A stretch of 14,331 bases of DNA from an uncultured Bacteroidales bacterium (GCA_900321845.1 ONXT01000173.1:1-14331), one strand, 5' to 3'. Numbered from the stretch's first letter, positions 1 to 6,744 are shown. Made by a program: numbers and translations. Notes: generated from the letters alone by a model not told the origin.

Positions 1-36
1 AAATAAGATACGCTTCATTGAGTTCGTAAAGAAAAA

Positions 37-1512
37 TTAGTAGGCTCTTGCGAAAAGGACGCGCTGCTTGGAAGGTTGCCCCGTCAGAATGCACTTCCCA
101 TCCTCCAACGGATTGTCGAACGGAATGCAACGGATGGTCGCCTTCGCCAGCTCCTTGATCTTCTCTTCCGTCTCAACAGTGCCGTCCCAATGGGCATAAA
201 CGAAACCGCCTTCATTATCCAATATGGAAACGAATTCATCCCACGTATCAGCCTTGCGGATGCTCGCATCACGGAATTTCAGAGAGCGCTGATAAAGGTT
301 GTCTTGAATGTCAACCAACAGATTTTCAATCACTTCTTCCAGATTGTCAAAGTTGTAAACCCTCTTTTCCAATGTGTCGCGACGGAAAACTTCAGCTTGG
401 TTGTTCTCCAAATCGCGCGGGCCGATGGCCAGACGAACGGGTACGCCCTTCACTTCGTATTCATTGAATTTCCAACCTGAGCGTTTGGAATCGTCGTCAT
501 CGTATTTTACGGTGATTCCTTTCGCCTTGAGCTTGGACATCAAACCGTCCACTTTCTCGCCGATGGCGGCGCGCTGCTCGTCATTTTTATAAATAGGAAT
601 AATCACCACTTGCAGAGGAGCGATTTTCGGAGGAAGAACCAATCCGTTGTCATCGGAGTGAGTCATGATCAACGCCCCGATCAAGCGGGTGGAAACACCC
701 CACGAGGTTGCCCAGACATACTCCAGTTTGTTCTCTTTATTCAAAAATTGCACGTCAAACGCTTTCGCGAAGTTCTGCCCGAGGAAATGGGAAGTACCCG
801 CCTGCAAAGCCTTGCCGTCCTGCATCAAAGCCTCGATACAGTAGGTGTCGATGGCACCAGCGAATCGCTCGTTCGGTGACTTCACGCCGCGCACAACGGG
901 CATCGCCATGTATTTTTCAGCAAAATCGGCATACACATTCAACATCGTAGCCGTCTCTTTTCTCGCCTCTTCCGCGGTAGCATGGGCAGTATGGCCTTCC
1001 TGCCAAAGGAACTCAGCCGTGCGAAGGAACAAGCGCGTACGCATCTCCCATCTTACAACGTTTGCCCACTGGTTGCACAAAACAGGAAGATCCCGATAGG
1101 ATTGTATCCAATTCTTGTAAGTGCTCCAAATAATCGTTTCGGAAGTCGGGCGCACAATCAGTTCCTCTTCCAATTTGGCATCCGGATCTACAATCACACC
1201 ACCGCCATTCGGGTCGTTCTTCAGACGATAATGCGTGACGACCGCACACTCCTTAGCGAAACCCTCCACATGGTCAGCCTCACGACTCAAGAATGATTTC
1301 GGAATAAAAATCGGGAAATAGGCATTCGAATGCCCCGTCTCCTTGAACATCCCGTCCAAAACATGCTGCATCTTCTCCCAAATCGCATATCCATACGGTT
1401 TGATGACCATACAACCTCTGACTGCCGAATTTTCAGCCAAATCCGCTTTCTTTACAATGTCGTTATACCATTGTGAATAATTTTCCGCTCGGGTAGTAAA
1501 ATTTTCTGCCAT
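37..1512 (-). CDS. proS: Prolyl-tRNA synthetase, short archaeal/eukaryal-like type
   Basis: This class II aminoacyl-tRNA synthetase charges tRNA-Pro with proline in the cytoplasm. The 491-residue length and lack of a large editing insertion fit the archaeal/eukaryal-like ProRS found in many Bacteroidota, not the roughly 570-residue E. coli type. Visible landmarks are RPTSET (121-126), the motif 2 region RWEMRTRLFLRTAEF (154-168), TSHFLGQNFAKAF (240-252) and the motif 3 region WGVSTRLIGALI (271-282). An anticodon-binding domain follows from about residue 299, and then a C-terminal domain. The protein ends in ARAY; a C-terminal Tyr is characteristic of this type. Only two Cys (in TIRCIP and GKCIL) remain in the C-terminal domain, so a four-Cys zinc site looks incomplete. 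It is divergent from the lipoprotein gene at 1624 and has its own -7 box. The start at 1512 (MAENFTTRAENYSQWY) matches the usual N-terminus. Confidence 0.97.
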   Translation of the reverse strand: MAENFTTRAENYSQWYNDIVKKADLAENSAVRGCMVIKPYGYAIWEKMQHVLDGMFKETGHSNAYFPIFIPKSFLSREADHVEGFAKECAVVTHYRLKNDPNGGGVIVDPDAKLEEELIVRPTSETIIWSTYKNWIQSYRDLPVLCNQWANVVRWEMRTRLFLRTAEFLWQEGHTAHATAEEARKETATMLNVYADFAEKYMAMPVVRGVKSPNERFAGAIDTYCIEALMQDGKALQAGTSHFLGQNFAKAFDVQFLNKENKLEYVWATSWGVSTRLIGALIMTHSDDNGLVLPPKIAPLQVVIIPIYKNDEQRAAIGEKVDGLMSKLKAKGITVKYDDDDSKRSGWKFNEYEVKGVPVRLAIGPRDLENNQAEVFRRDTLEKRVYNFDNLEEVIENLLVDIQDNLYQRSLKFRDASIRKADTWDEFVSILDNEGGFVYAHWDGTVETEEKIKELAKATIRCIPFDNPLEDGKCILTGQPSKQRVLFARAY

Positions 1513-1540
1513 AATTTTAGTTTATATTTGAACTTTTTAT

Positions 1541-1548
1541 TATTTTTG
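1541..1548 (+). promoter_or_regulatory. Candidate -7 box for the low-complexity lipoprotein gene
   Basis: TATTTTTG at 1541-1548 matches the Bacteroidota -7 consensus TAnnTTTG. A weak -33-like TTTA lies at 1516-1519, 21 nt upstream. A second match, TATATTTG at 1523-1530, is an alternative. Either would give a leader of about 65-90 nt. The 111-nt gap thus holds divergent promoters for proS and this gene. Confidence 0.45.
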
Positions 1549-1569
1549 TAGTCTAAAAAAACGATTTTG

Positions 1570-1577
1570 CAAAAGTA
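1570..1577 (-). promoter_or_regulatory. Candidate -7 box of the proS promoter
   Basis: Read on the minus strand, this is TACTTTTG, a full match to the Bacteroidota -7 consensus TAnnTTTG, in the common context TTCGTACTTTTGC. Transcription would start near 1563, giving a leader of about 50 nt before the proS ATG. No TTTG -33 box is seen at the usual 19-21 nt spacing; a minus-strand TTTG at 1590-1593 lies only 12 nt away. Confidence 0.55.
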
Positions 1578-1610
1578 CGAAAAAAATAACAAACTCATTA
1601 CCATTAAGAA

Positions 1611-1615
1611 AGGAG
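1611..1615 (+). promoter_or_regulatory. Shine-Dalgarno sequence of the low-complexity lipoprotein gene
   Basis: AGGAG lies 8 nt upstream of the ATG at 1624, within AAGAAAGGAGATTAAGTC. This fixes the start. It stands out because nearly all other genes in the window start after A/T-rich sequence with no such motif. Confidence 0.7.
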
Positions 1616-1623
1616 ATTAAGTC

Positions 1624-3291
1624 ATGAAAAAGTCAGTTTATCTTTCAGCATTGGCCCTCGCCGTATTGGTAACCTCCTGTAAATTAGAGTCTCTTTCCTA
1701 TTATGACGATGTTTACAGTTCAACCAGAGATTCCCAATATGAAGTGGTAAGAAATGCATCTCCCACACCCCAAGAGGAACCGAGTTATGCATACACAGAG
1801 GAATCCGAAGACAGCTATTCTGAAGAGAACCCCACCTACATCTATGACGAAAACGGATATACGAACGATGGCGAAGCCTATTCCGATGAAAAAAACTATT
1901 ATGAATCGGATGGAAATGGCAACACGTACATCACCAACAACTATTACTATGATGAAGACGACTACTACGACTATTACTACGCTTCCCGTATTCGTCGTTT
2001 TCACACTTGCGTAAATTACGGCTGGGGATATTATGACCCCTATTTCACAAACCAATACTGGTACAGCTACGATCCGGCCATCTGGGGCATGAGCATCTAC
2101 CTCGGTTACAGCTGGTGGTGGCCGTCATACTACTATCGTCCATACTATTATGATTACGGCTACTATCATCACGGATTCGGATGGGGTTGGGGTTATTGCC
2201 GTCCATGGTATCATAACACTTGGTATCACAATCCCTACTATGCCGGATATCATCACGGCTATTATAACGGCTACTACGACGGATTCTATGATGGATTCTA
2301 TGCTGGCTACTATCATAACAACCATGACCACAACGGTTCCTTCTATATCGGACATCGCGAAAGCATTTCCGCCACCAACAGCGGACACAACAATCGCGGC
2401 AACCGCCCGGACATCTCCGGCAATGACGACGAACGCAACGGCGGCGGCATCGGATTCACCTCAAGAACCACCCCTGTCAGCTTCAACGAAAAATACCCGA
2501 GCATGGTGGCTTCCAACAGTTCCGTGACCTCAAAAGACAATATCTCCACAGGGAAAGTACCCGGCACCACCACTACGGACAAAGTCCCGACGGCCACCCC
2601 TTCTACCACCAACAAAGTACCCACCAACAATACCACGACTTCAAGCAAAGTGCCGAGTACAAACACTACAACCAGCAAAGTACCGAGCACAAGTACCACA
2701 ACCAACAAAATACCGAACACAAGCACTACTACCAACAAAGTACCAAGCACAAACTCCACAACCAACAAAGTACCGAGCACAAGCACTACAACCAATAAGG
2801 TACCTTCATCTACCACTACTACCAACAAACCGTCAACCAGCGTGACGAACTCTTCCACTTCTAAAACTCCCTCCACCTCTACTCCGTCAAAACCTTCCAC
2901 AAACTCCAGCACAAGCCGTCCCACCACAACACCTACTACTCGCCCGAGCTCTTCTTCTTCCAACTCCTCTTACAGCAGACCGTCTTCCTCGTCTTCCTCC
3001 TCCTCTACTTCCCGTCCAAGTTCTTCCTCTTCTTCCTATAACAGACCCAGCTCTTCATCCTCTTCCAGCTCCTCCTACAGCAGACCGTCTTCCTCATCCT
3101 CCTCATCCTCTTCTTCCCGTTCAAGTTCTTCCTATAGCAGACCCAGCAGCTCGTCATCTTCCTCCCACTCCTACTCAAGCCCGTCATCCTCACGTTCGTC
3201 AAGCTACAGTTCTTCGTCACATTCAGGCGGTTATAGTTCATCATCCTCATCGCACTCAAGCAGTAGCAGCAGCGGAAGTCATCATCGCTAA
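1624..3291 (+). CDS. Modular low-complexity lipoprotein (Tyr/Gly-rich, Thr-repeat, poly-Ser)
   Basis: The function is unknown. Residues 1-19 form a lipoprotein signal peptide with lipobox LVTSC (Cys19), so the product is probably lipid-anchored in the envelope. After it come an acidic D/E/Y/S/T-rich stretch (about 22-110), then a segment very rich in Tyr, Gly, His and Trp (about 98-235) with five GYYx-type units at 212-231. A short polar linker follows (about 236-310). Next are nine repeats of roughly 10 residues with consensus KVPSTSTTTN (311-401), a Ser/Thr/Pro stretch, and a Ser-rich tail (440-555) punctuated by YSRPS/YNRPS/TSRPS and ending GSHHR. The tail resembles Bacteroides proteins that I recall being labelled vitellogenin-like because of their poly-Ser; that label says nothing about function. 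An extended, surface-exposed, adhesive or metal-binding role is only an inference. It has its own promoter candidate, a Shine-Dalgarno sequence and a terminator at 3319-3355. Confidence 0.88.
   Translation: MKKSVYLSALALAVLVTSCKLESLSYYDDVYSSTRDSQYEVVRNASPTPQEEPSYAYTEESEDSYSEENPTYIYDENGYTNDGEAYSDEKNYYESDGNGNTYITNNYYYDEDDYYDYYYASRIRRFHTCVNYGWGYYDPYFTNQYWYSYDPAIWGMSIYLGYSWWWPSYYYRPYYYDYGYYHHGFGWGWGYCRPWYHNTWYHNPYYAGYHHGYYNGYYDGFYDGFYAGYYHNNHDHNGSFYIGHRESISATNSGHNNRGNRPDISGNDDERNGGGIGFTSRTTPVSFNEKYPSMVASNSSVTSKDNISTGKVPGTTTTDKVPTATPSTTNKVPTNNTTTSSKVPSTNTTTSKVPSTSTTTNKIPNTSTTTNKVPSTNSTTNKVPSTSTTTNKVPSSTTTTNKPSTSVTNSSTSKTPSTSTPSKPSTNSSTSRPTTTPTTRPSSSSSNSSYSRPSSSSSSSSTSRPSSSSSSYNRPSSSSSSSSSYSRPSSSSSSSSSSRSSSSYSRPSSSSSSSHSYSSPSSSRSSSYSSSSHSGGYSSSSSSHSSSSSSGSHHR
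2257..2316 (+). repeat. Five 12-bp repeats coding GYYx units
   Basis: Residues 212-231 read GYYN GYYD GFYD GFYA GYYH, a four-residue period coded by imperfect 12-bp repeats. They lie inside the Tyr/His/Gly-rich segment of the lipoprotein. Confidence 0.75.
2554..2826 (+). repeat. About nine 30-bp in-frame repeats (KVPSTSTTTN)
   Basis: Residues 311-401 contain nine units that begin K(V/I)P. Units run 9-11 residues at the start of the array and settle to an exact 10-residue (30-bp) period over the last six. The consensus unit is KVPSTSTTTN, with variants KIPNTSTTTN, KVPSTNSTTN and KVPSSTTTTN. Neighbouring units are close at DNA level (AACAAAGTACCGAGCACAAG-like). The array is wholly in frame. 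Confidence 0.85.
2941..3288 (+). repeat. Ser-rich low-complexity tail, TC-rich on the plus strand
   Basis: Residues 440-555 are mostly Ser, interrupted by RPS motifs preceded by Tyr or Thr (YSRPS, TSRPS, YNRPS) every 10-15 residues. The DNA is runs of TCT/TCC/TCA/TCG plus AGC/AGT, so the plus strand is strongly pyrimidine-biased up to about 3215. A 20-base unit TACAGCAGACCGTCTTCCTC occurs twice (2971 and 3076). Confidence 0.8.
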
Positions 3292-3318
3292 CATCCGTCA
3301 AATTTAGACAATACCAAC

Positions 3319-3355
3319 GTGGCTACGGAGCCTATCCCCGTAGCCACATTTTTTT
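3319..3355 (+). terminator. Intrinsic terminator after the low-complexity lipoprotein gene
   Basis: A perfect 10-bp stem GTGGCTACGG / CCGTAGCCAC (3319-3328 with 3338-3347) is followed by one A and seven T (3349-3355). It lies 28 nt after the lipoprotein stop codon and only 11 nt before the next ATG. Confidence 0.9.
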
Positions 3356-3366
3356 AGATCATACGC

Positions 3367-3789
3367 ATGTCCAAAACGAAATTTATCATTGAGATTCTGT
3401 GTTTGATGTTGGGATTAACATCTTGTAATACAGCCAAAGTCGCCTACTTGCCGCAAGACAGCGAGTGGGCGAAACCCTACGAGGAGTCCATCGACAATGC
3501 ACAAAATTGCGAACAATTGCTGGATGCCTACCACCTCTTTTGTAAGAAAATTATCCAATGCGACAGCATCAGCAATAAGGAGGAATGGAAGACCTATTGC
3601 AAGATGACTTCCTATTTGCAACGCAAAATGAACAGAAAAGCGCGGAAATTCTGCGGATACAATTTTTTTGACAATATCATTGATGCGACAGGTGGAAATT
3701 TTGAGGAGAAGGATGAAGACTCTCCGTACGATGAATGGGATCCCGAAGAAGACGCCAACGATTACGATGAATTTGATTCAACGAGATGA
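3367..3789 (+). CDS. Small putative lipoprotein with acidic C-terminus
   Basis: I do not recognise this 140-residue protein. Residues 1-20 form a lipoprotein signal peptide with lipobox GLTSC (Cys20). The body (about 25-105) looks helical, with a run of basic residues near MNRKARKFCGY. The last 30 or so residues are highly acidic (EEKDEDSPYDEWDPEE). Five further Cys follow the lipidated one. The ATG at 3367 is the only plausible start: an in-frame stop lies at 3355-3357, and a later Met would destroy the signal peptide. The gene begins 11 nt after the upstream terminator T-run, and no promoter is evident between them. Expression may therefore depend on readthrough from the larger lipoprotein gene, which suggests related roles but does not show them. 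Confidence 0.85.
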   Translation: MSKTKFIIEILCLMLGLTSCNTAKVAYLPQDSEWAKPYEESIDNAQNCEQLLDAYHLFCKKIIQCDSISNKEEWKTYCKMTSYLQRKMNRKARKFCGYNFFDNIIDATGGNFEEKDEDSPYDEWDPEEDANDYDEFDSTR

Positions 3790-3825
3790 GAGGCAGAAAA
3801 TGATGTGTGCAAGATATTAGAAAAT

Positions 3826-3858
3826 AAAAAAAGCGGCGGGGAGAACCTCGTCGCTTTT
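3826..3858. terminator. Bidirectional terminator between convergent units
   Basis: A hairpin AAAGCGGCGGGG / CCTCGTCGCTTT with loop AGAA sits between the plus-strand lipoprotein gene and the minus-strand rpsS. In plus-strand RNA the two imperfect positions are G-U pairs and the T-run is short (TTTT). In minus-strand RNA they are A/C mismatches, but the exit side is a strong U-run (3826-3832 read in reverse). It marks the true end of the rplC-rpsS operon. Confidence 0.85.
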
Positions 3859-3889
3859 GTATAGATAGCCAGATTGTAATCGAAGAAGA

Positions 3890-4168
3890 TTATTTCTTGC
3901 CTTTGTCCTTTTGGCCGGCGTGACCGCGGAAGATACGTGTGGGGGCGAATTCGCCGAGTTTATGACCGATCATGTTCTCGGTAACGTAAACAGGGATGAA
4001 CTTGTTGCCGTTGTGTACTGCGATCGTGAGACCAACAAAGTCAGGAGAGATCATTGATGCGCGGGACCAAGTCTTGATGGTGGATTTTTTGCCACTGGCT
4101 TGAGCTTCGAGCACGCGTTTTTCCAATTTATAATGGATAAAAGGTCCTTTTTTTAATGAACGACTCAT
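3890..4168 (-). CDS. rpsS: 30S ribosomal protein S19 (uS19)
   Basis: S19 sits in the head of the 30S subunit with S13, near the A-site tRNA. The 92-residue product has the family signature: N-terminal MSRSLKKGPFIHYKLEKRV, a central TWSRASMISPDFVGLTIAVHNG and C-terminal GHKLGEFAPTRIFRGHAG. It is the last gene of this operon, 17 nt after rplB. In the common bacterial order rplV and rpsC follow rpsS; here a terminator follows within 70 nt, so the operon ends at S19. Confidence 0.98.
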   Translation of the reverse strand: MSRSLKKGPFIHYKLEKRVLEAQASGKKSTIKTWSRASMISPDFVGLTIAVHNGNKFIPVYVTENMIGHKLGEFAPTRIFRGHAGQKDKGKK

Positions 4169-4185
4169 AGTATTATCTCTTTAAA

Positions 4186-5010
4186 TTATTTTTTTCTTCT
4201 TTCGATGATGTACTTGCTGGAGTTCTTCTTCGGAGCTCTGGTCTTGTAACCCTTAGCCGGGAGGCCCTTGCGAGAGCGCGGGTGACCGCCGGAGGCACGA
4301 CCTTCACCACCACCCATCGGGTGATCAACCGGGTTCATAACGACGCCACGGACGCGCGGACGCCAACCCAACCAGCGGCTACGGCCGGCCTTACCAGAAA
4401 CTTCAAGGCTGTGGTCGATGTTGGAAACGATACCGATGGTAGCGCGGCAAGCGCAAAGGATCATGCGGGTTTCGCCTGAGGGCATGCGGATGACAGCGTA
4501 TTTGCCTTCACGGGACATCAACTGGGCGTATGAGCCGGCGCTGCGTACCATTTTGGCACCTTGACCAGGACGAAGTTCGATGTTGTGAATCTGGGTACCG
4601 AGGGGGATTTCACCGAGAGGAAGGCAGTTGCCCAAATCGGGGGAGACACCTTCGCCTGAGAGAATCACTTGACCGACTTTCAGACCGTGCGGGGCGACGA
4701 TGTAACGCTTTTCGCCATCGGCGTAGAAAAGCAGAGCGATACGTGCCGAGCGGTTCGGGTCGTACTCGATGGTTTTCACTGTTGCGGGAATATTGTCTTT
4801 CTCCCTTCTAAAATCAATGATACGATACATTTTTTTGTGACCGCCGCCACGATTACGCATCGTCATCTTACCACTATTATTTCTTCCGCCCGTACTTGAT
4901 TTGGGGAGCAACAAGCTCTTTTCCGGCTTATCAGTGGTAATGTCATCATAAGCGCTGATTTGTTTGAAGCGCTGACCAGGTGTTACTGGTTTAAATTTTC
5001 TTAATGCCAT
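4186..5010 (-). CDS. rplB: 50S ribosomal protein L2 (uL2)
   Basis: L2 binds 23S rRNA, supports subunit joining and lies near the peptidyl transferase centre. The 274-residue product is full length. It has the N-terminal domain with MRNRGGGHKKMYRIIDFRR (51-69), the OB-fold and SH3-like middle, and the conserved C-terminal segment MNPVDHPMGGGEGRASGG with His230, the counterpart of the conserved functional His of E. coli L2. It ends in a basic tail (YIIERRKK). It starts 6 nt after rplW ends, so translation is probably coupled. Confidence 0.98.
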   Translation of the reverse strand: MALRKFKPVTPGQRFKQISAYDDITTDKPEKSLLLPKSSTGGRNNSGKMTMRNRGGGHKKMYRIIDFRREKDNIPATVKTIEYDPNRSARIALLFYADGEKRYIVAPHGLKVGQVILSGEGVSPDLGNCLPLGEIPLGTQIHNIELRPGQGAKMVRSAGSYAQLMSREGKYAVIRMPSGETRMILCACRATIGIVSNIDHSLEVSGKAGRSRWLGWRPRVRGVVMNPVDHPMGGGEGRASGGHPRSRKGLPAKGYKTRAPKKNSSKYIIERRKK

Positions 5011-5016
5011 CTTTTA

Positions 5017-5307
5017 TTAAATATTGCTGTAAATATCAATTTTGTCATCTTTGCCCAAGAAAACGGTTGCTTTCTTGAGGGTTTGTTTTTTACCTTCGAT
5101 CATTCCGGCCTTGGTATAGCGGGAGGAATCCTTACCGCGTTGGATGAGGGTGTTGACTCTGACGACTTTCACGCCGTATATGTCTTGGATTTCCTTCTTG
5201 ATTTGCGTTTTCGTAGCCGATCTTTGAACGAGGAAGCCGTAGCGGTTGAACTTTTCGGAAGCCGCCGACATCTTTTCACTAATGATAGGTTTTATAATTA
5301 CGCTCAT
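5017..5307 (-). CDS. rplW: 50S ribosomal protein L23 (uL23)
   Basis: L23 lies at the exit of the peptide tunnel and docks trigger factor and SRP. The 96-residue product shows the family start (IIKPIISEKMS), the central KTQIKKEIQDIYGVKVVRVNT and the basic loop before KKATVFLGKDDKIDIYSNI. It lies 26 nt after rplD and 6 nt before rplB, in the standard order for this part of the S10 operon. Nothing is unusual in the sequence. Confidence 0.97.
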   Translation of the reverse strand: MSVIIKPIISEKMSAASEKFNRYGFLVQRSATKTQIKKEIQDIYGVKVVRVNTLIQRGKDSSRYTKAGMIEGKKQTLKKATVFLGKDDKIDIYSNI

Positions 5308-5333
5308 TGTTTATTCTATTAAATCGTTAATAA

Positions 5334-5963
5334 TTATTCGCCGAGCATTTTGTTGATATCGGCGATGCTGTTCTCGCAGATGATGAGGTCGGTTGCGTTC
5401 AGCACGTCATAGGTGTTGGCGTCGATGGCTCTCATCACTTTGGTGCGCGGCAAGTTGCGTCCGGAAAGGTACACGTTGCGGTTTCCTTCATTCACCAGCA
5501 TCAAGGTCTTGGCATCCTGCAGATTGAATTTCTTGAGGATTTCAACGAAAGCCTTGGTCTTGGGGGCATCGAAGGAGAAGTCTTCCACAACGATGATCTT
5601 GTTTTCCTTTGCTTTATAGGTGAAAGCAGAGAAACGGGCAAGACGTTTGATTTTCTTGTTCAACTTGAAGGAATAGTCTCTCGGATGCGGGCCGAAAACA
5701 GTCGCGCCGCCACGGATGGTCGGGGACTTGATGCCGCCTGCACGAGCACCGCCCGTACCCTTTTGGCGTTTCAGCTTACGGGTGCTACCGGACACGGTAG
5801 ATCTTTCGAGAGTGTTGTGCGTTCCTTGTCTTTTATTGGCCATGATGTTTTTGACATCCAACCAGATTGCGTGATCATTCGGTTCCACATTAAAGATTCT
5901 GTCGTCTAATGTAACCGTTTTGGCTGATTCACTGCCGTCAATTTTAAAAACTTTTAACTCCAT
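5334..5963 (-). CDS. rplD: 50S ribosomal protein L4 (uL4)
   Basis: L4 binds 23S rRNA and its extended loop lines the peptide exit tunnel. In E. coli it also represses its own operon by binding the S10 leader RNA. The 209-residue product carries the conserved loop KLKRQKGTGGARAGGIKSP and the following GGATVFGPHPRDY. The start codon overlaps the end of rplC by 10 nt, a clear sign of translational coupling. Because rplC has a structured leader here, L4 is a natural candidate regulator; that is inference from E. coli. Confidence 0.97.
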   Translation of the reverse strand: MELKVFKIDGSESAKTVTLDDRIFNVEPNDHAIWLDVKNIMANKRQGTHNTLERSTVSGSTRKLKRQKGTGGARAGGIKSPTIRGGATVFGPHPRDYSFKLNKKIKRLARFSAFTYKAKENKIIVVEDFSFDAPKTKAFVEILKKFNLQDAKTLMLVNEGNRNVYLSGRNLPRTKVMRAIDANTYDVLNATDLIICENSIADINKMLGE

Positions 5964-6583
5964 CTTTCAATACAAATATAAGAACCATTGGGTCCCGGAA
6001 CAGAACCTTTAACTACAATAATGTTTTTCTCTTTAACGATTTTCATGATGCGAAGGTTGATGACTTTCACCTTGGCACCGCCCGTACGGCCTGCCATGCG
6101 CATACCGGGGAGGACGCGTGACGGGTAAGAGGATGCACCCATTGAACCAGGGGCTCTCAAGCGGTTGTGCTGTCCGTGCGTGGCATCGCCGACACCGCCG
6201 AAGTGGTGACGTTTCACAACGCCCTGGAAGCCCTTACCTTTGGAAATGCCACTCACGTCAACGAATTCGCCTTCAGTGAACACGGTGACATCAAGCACTT
6301 CGCCGAATTGTTTCTTGTGGCCCTCTTCAAAGCGGGTGAACTCGCGGAGCACTTTCTTGGGGGTGGTGTTCGCCTTGGCGAAGTGGCCCTTCAAAGGCTT
6401 CGGCGTGTTCTTCTCTTTCCTTTCATCGTATCCTAATTGGATAGCAGAGTAACCGTCTTTTTCAACGGTCTTGACTTGCGTCACTACGCAAGGACCAGCT
6501 TCCAACACTGTGCACGGAACGGATTTCCCGGAGGCATCGTAGAGGCTAGTCATTCCAATTTTTTTTCCTATTAATCCTGACAT
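5954..6583 (-). CDS. rplC: 50S ribosomal protein L3 (uL3)
   Basis: L3 is an early-assembly protein whose extension reaches the peptidyl transferase centre. From ATG 6583 the product is 209 residues, the usual length, beginning MSGLIGKKIGMTSLYD. It has SKGKGFQGVVKRHHFGG, the glycine-rich RAPGSMGASSYPSRVLPGMRMAGR and a C-terminus SYICIERWS. An in-frame ATG at 6676 would add 31 residues unlike any L3 and would lie within the structured leader, so it was not chosen. It is the first gene of its operon. In most bacteria rpsJ (S10) precedes it; here the upstream sequence is a promoter and leader. Confidence 0.97.
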   Translation of the reverse strand: MSGLIGKKIGMTSLYDASGKSVPCTVLEAGPCVVTQVKTVEKDGYSAIQLGYDERKEKNTPKPLKGHFAKANTTPKKVLREFTRFEEGHKKQFGEVLDVTVFTEGEFVDVSGISKGKGFQGVVKRHHFGGVGDATHGQHNRLRAPGSMGASSYPSRVLPGMRMAGRTGGAKVKVINLRIMKIVKEKNIIVVKGSVPGPNGSYICIERWS

Positions 6584-6709
6584 TTTTAATTGATTTGATA
6601 ATAATTTAATGCGTTTCACGCAAATCCATCCACCATCGCTACAAGCATAACACCTTGACACAGAAAAGGTTATCATGCTTTTCGCTCGGGAATTTCTTCA
6701 CGCGAAAAA
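6584..6709 (-). promoter_or_regulatory. Structured 5' leader of the rplC operon (candidate r-protein leader)
   Basis: The leader is about 125 nt from the predicted start near 6709 to the rplC ATG. On the minus-strand RNA three hairpins can be drawn. Stem I pairs 6679-6685 with 6702-6708 (UUUUCGC / GCGAAAA). Stem II directly abuts it and pairs 6645-6655 with 6667-6678 (GCAUGAUAACCUU with AAGGUGUUAUGC, two G-U pairs and one bulged A). Stem III pairs 6610-6614 with 6618-6622 (UGCGU-GAA-ACGCA). A short A/U-rich stretch then leads to the ATG. By analogy with E. coli, where L4 binds the S10 leader, this may be an autoregulatory site. It has not been matched to any known family here. Confidence 0.5.
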
Positions 6710-6714
6710 GCTTG

Positions 6715-6744
6715 CAAATATACAAAAAATGTTGTTTCCACAAC
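6715..6744 (-). promoter_or_regulatory. Promoter of the rplC-rplD-rplW-rplB-rpsS operon
   Basis: The minus strand has TATATTTG (6722 to 6715), an exact TAnnTTTG -7 box. An imperfect -33 (GTTG at 6744 to 6741) lies 18 nt upstream. The -33 lies in the inverted repeat GTTGT-TTCC-ACAAC (6731-6744). Transcription would start near 6709. The core GCAAATATACAA (plus strand) is identical to that of the rpmD promoter at 13851. Confidence 0.7.

Noticed and set aside
1..36. Terminator for proS at the left edge
   Set aside because: Only 36 nt are available past the stop codon, and no convincing hairpin with a U-run is seen.
2640..2826. CRISPR-like 30-bp repeats
   Set aside because: The repeats are contiguous, in frame and lack unique spacers. 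They encode KVPSTSTTTN units of a protein, and no cas genes are nearby.
2343..2963. Val/Leu-rich 206-residue minus-strand reading frame
   Set aside because: It is the antisense image of the Thr/Pro repeat and linker region of the lipoprotein gene. Its composition follows from the repeat, and there is no promoter or start signal.
6584..6676. 31-residue N-terminal extension of L3 from ATG 6676
   Set aside because: The added residues resemble no L3, and the segment contains the leader hairpins. ATG 6583 gives the standard N-terminus and length.
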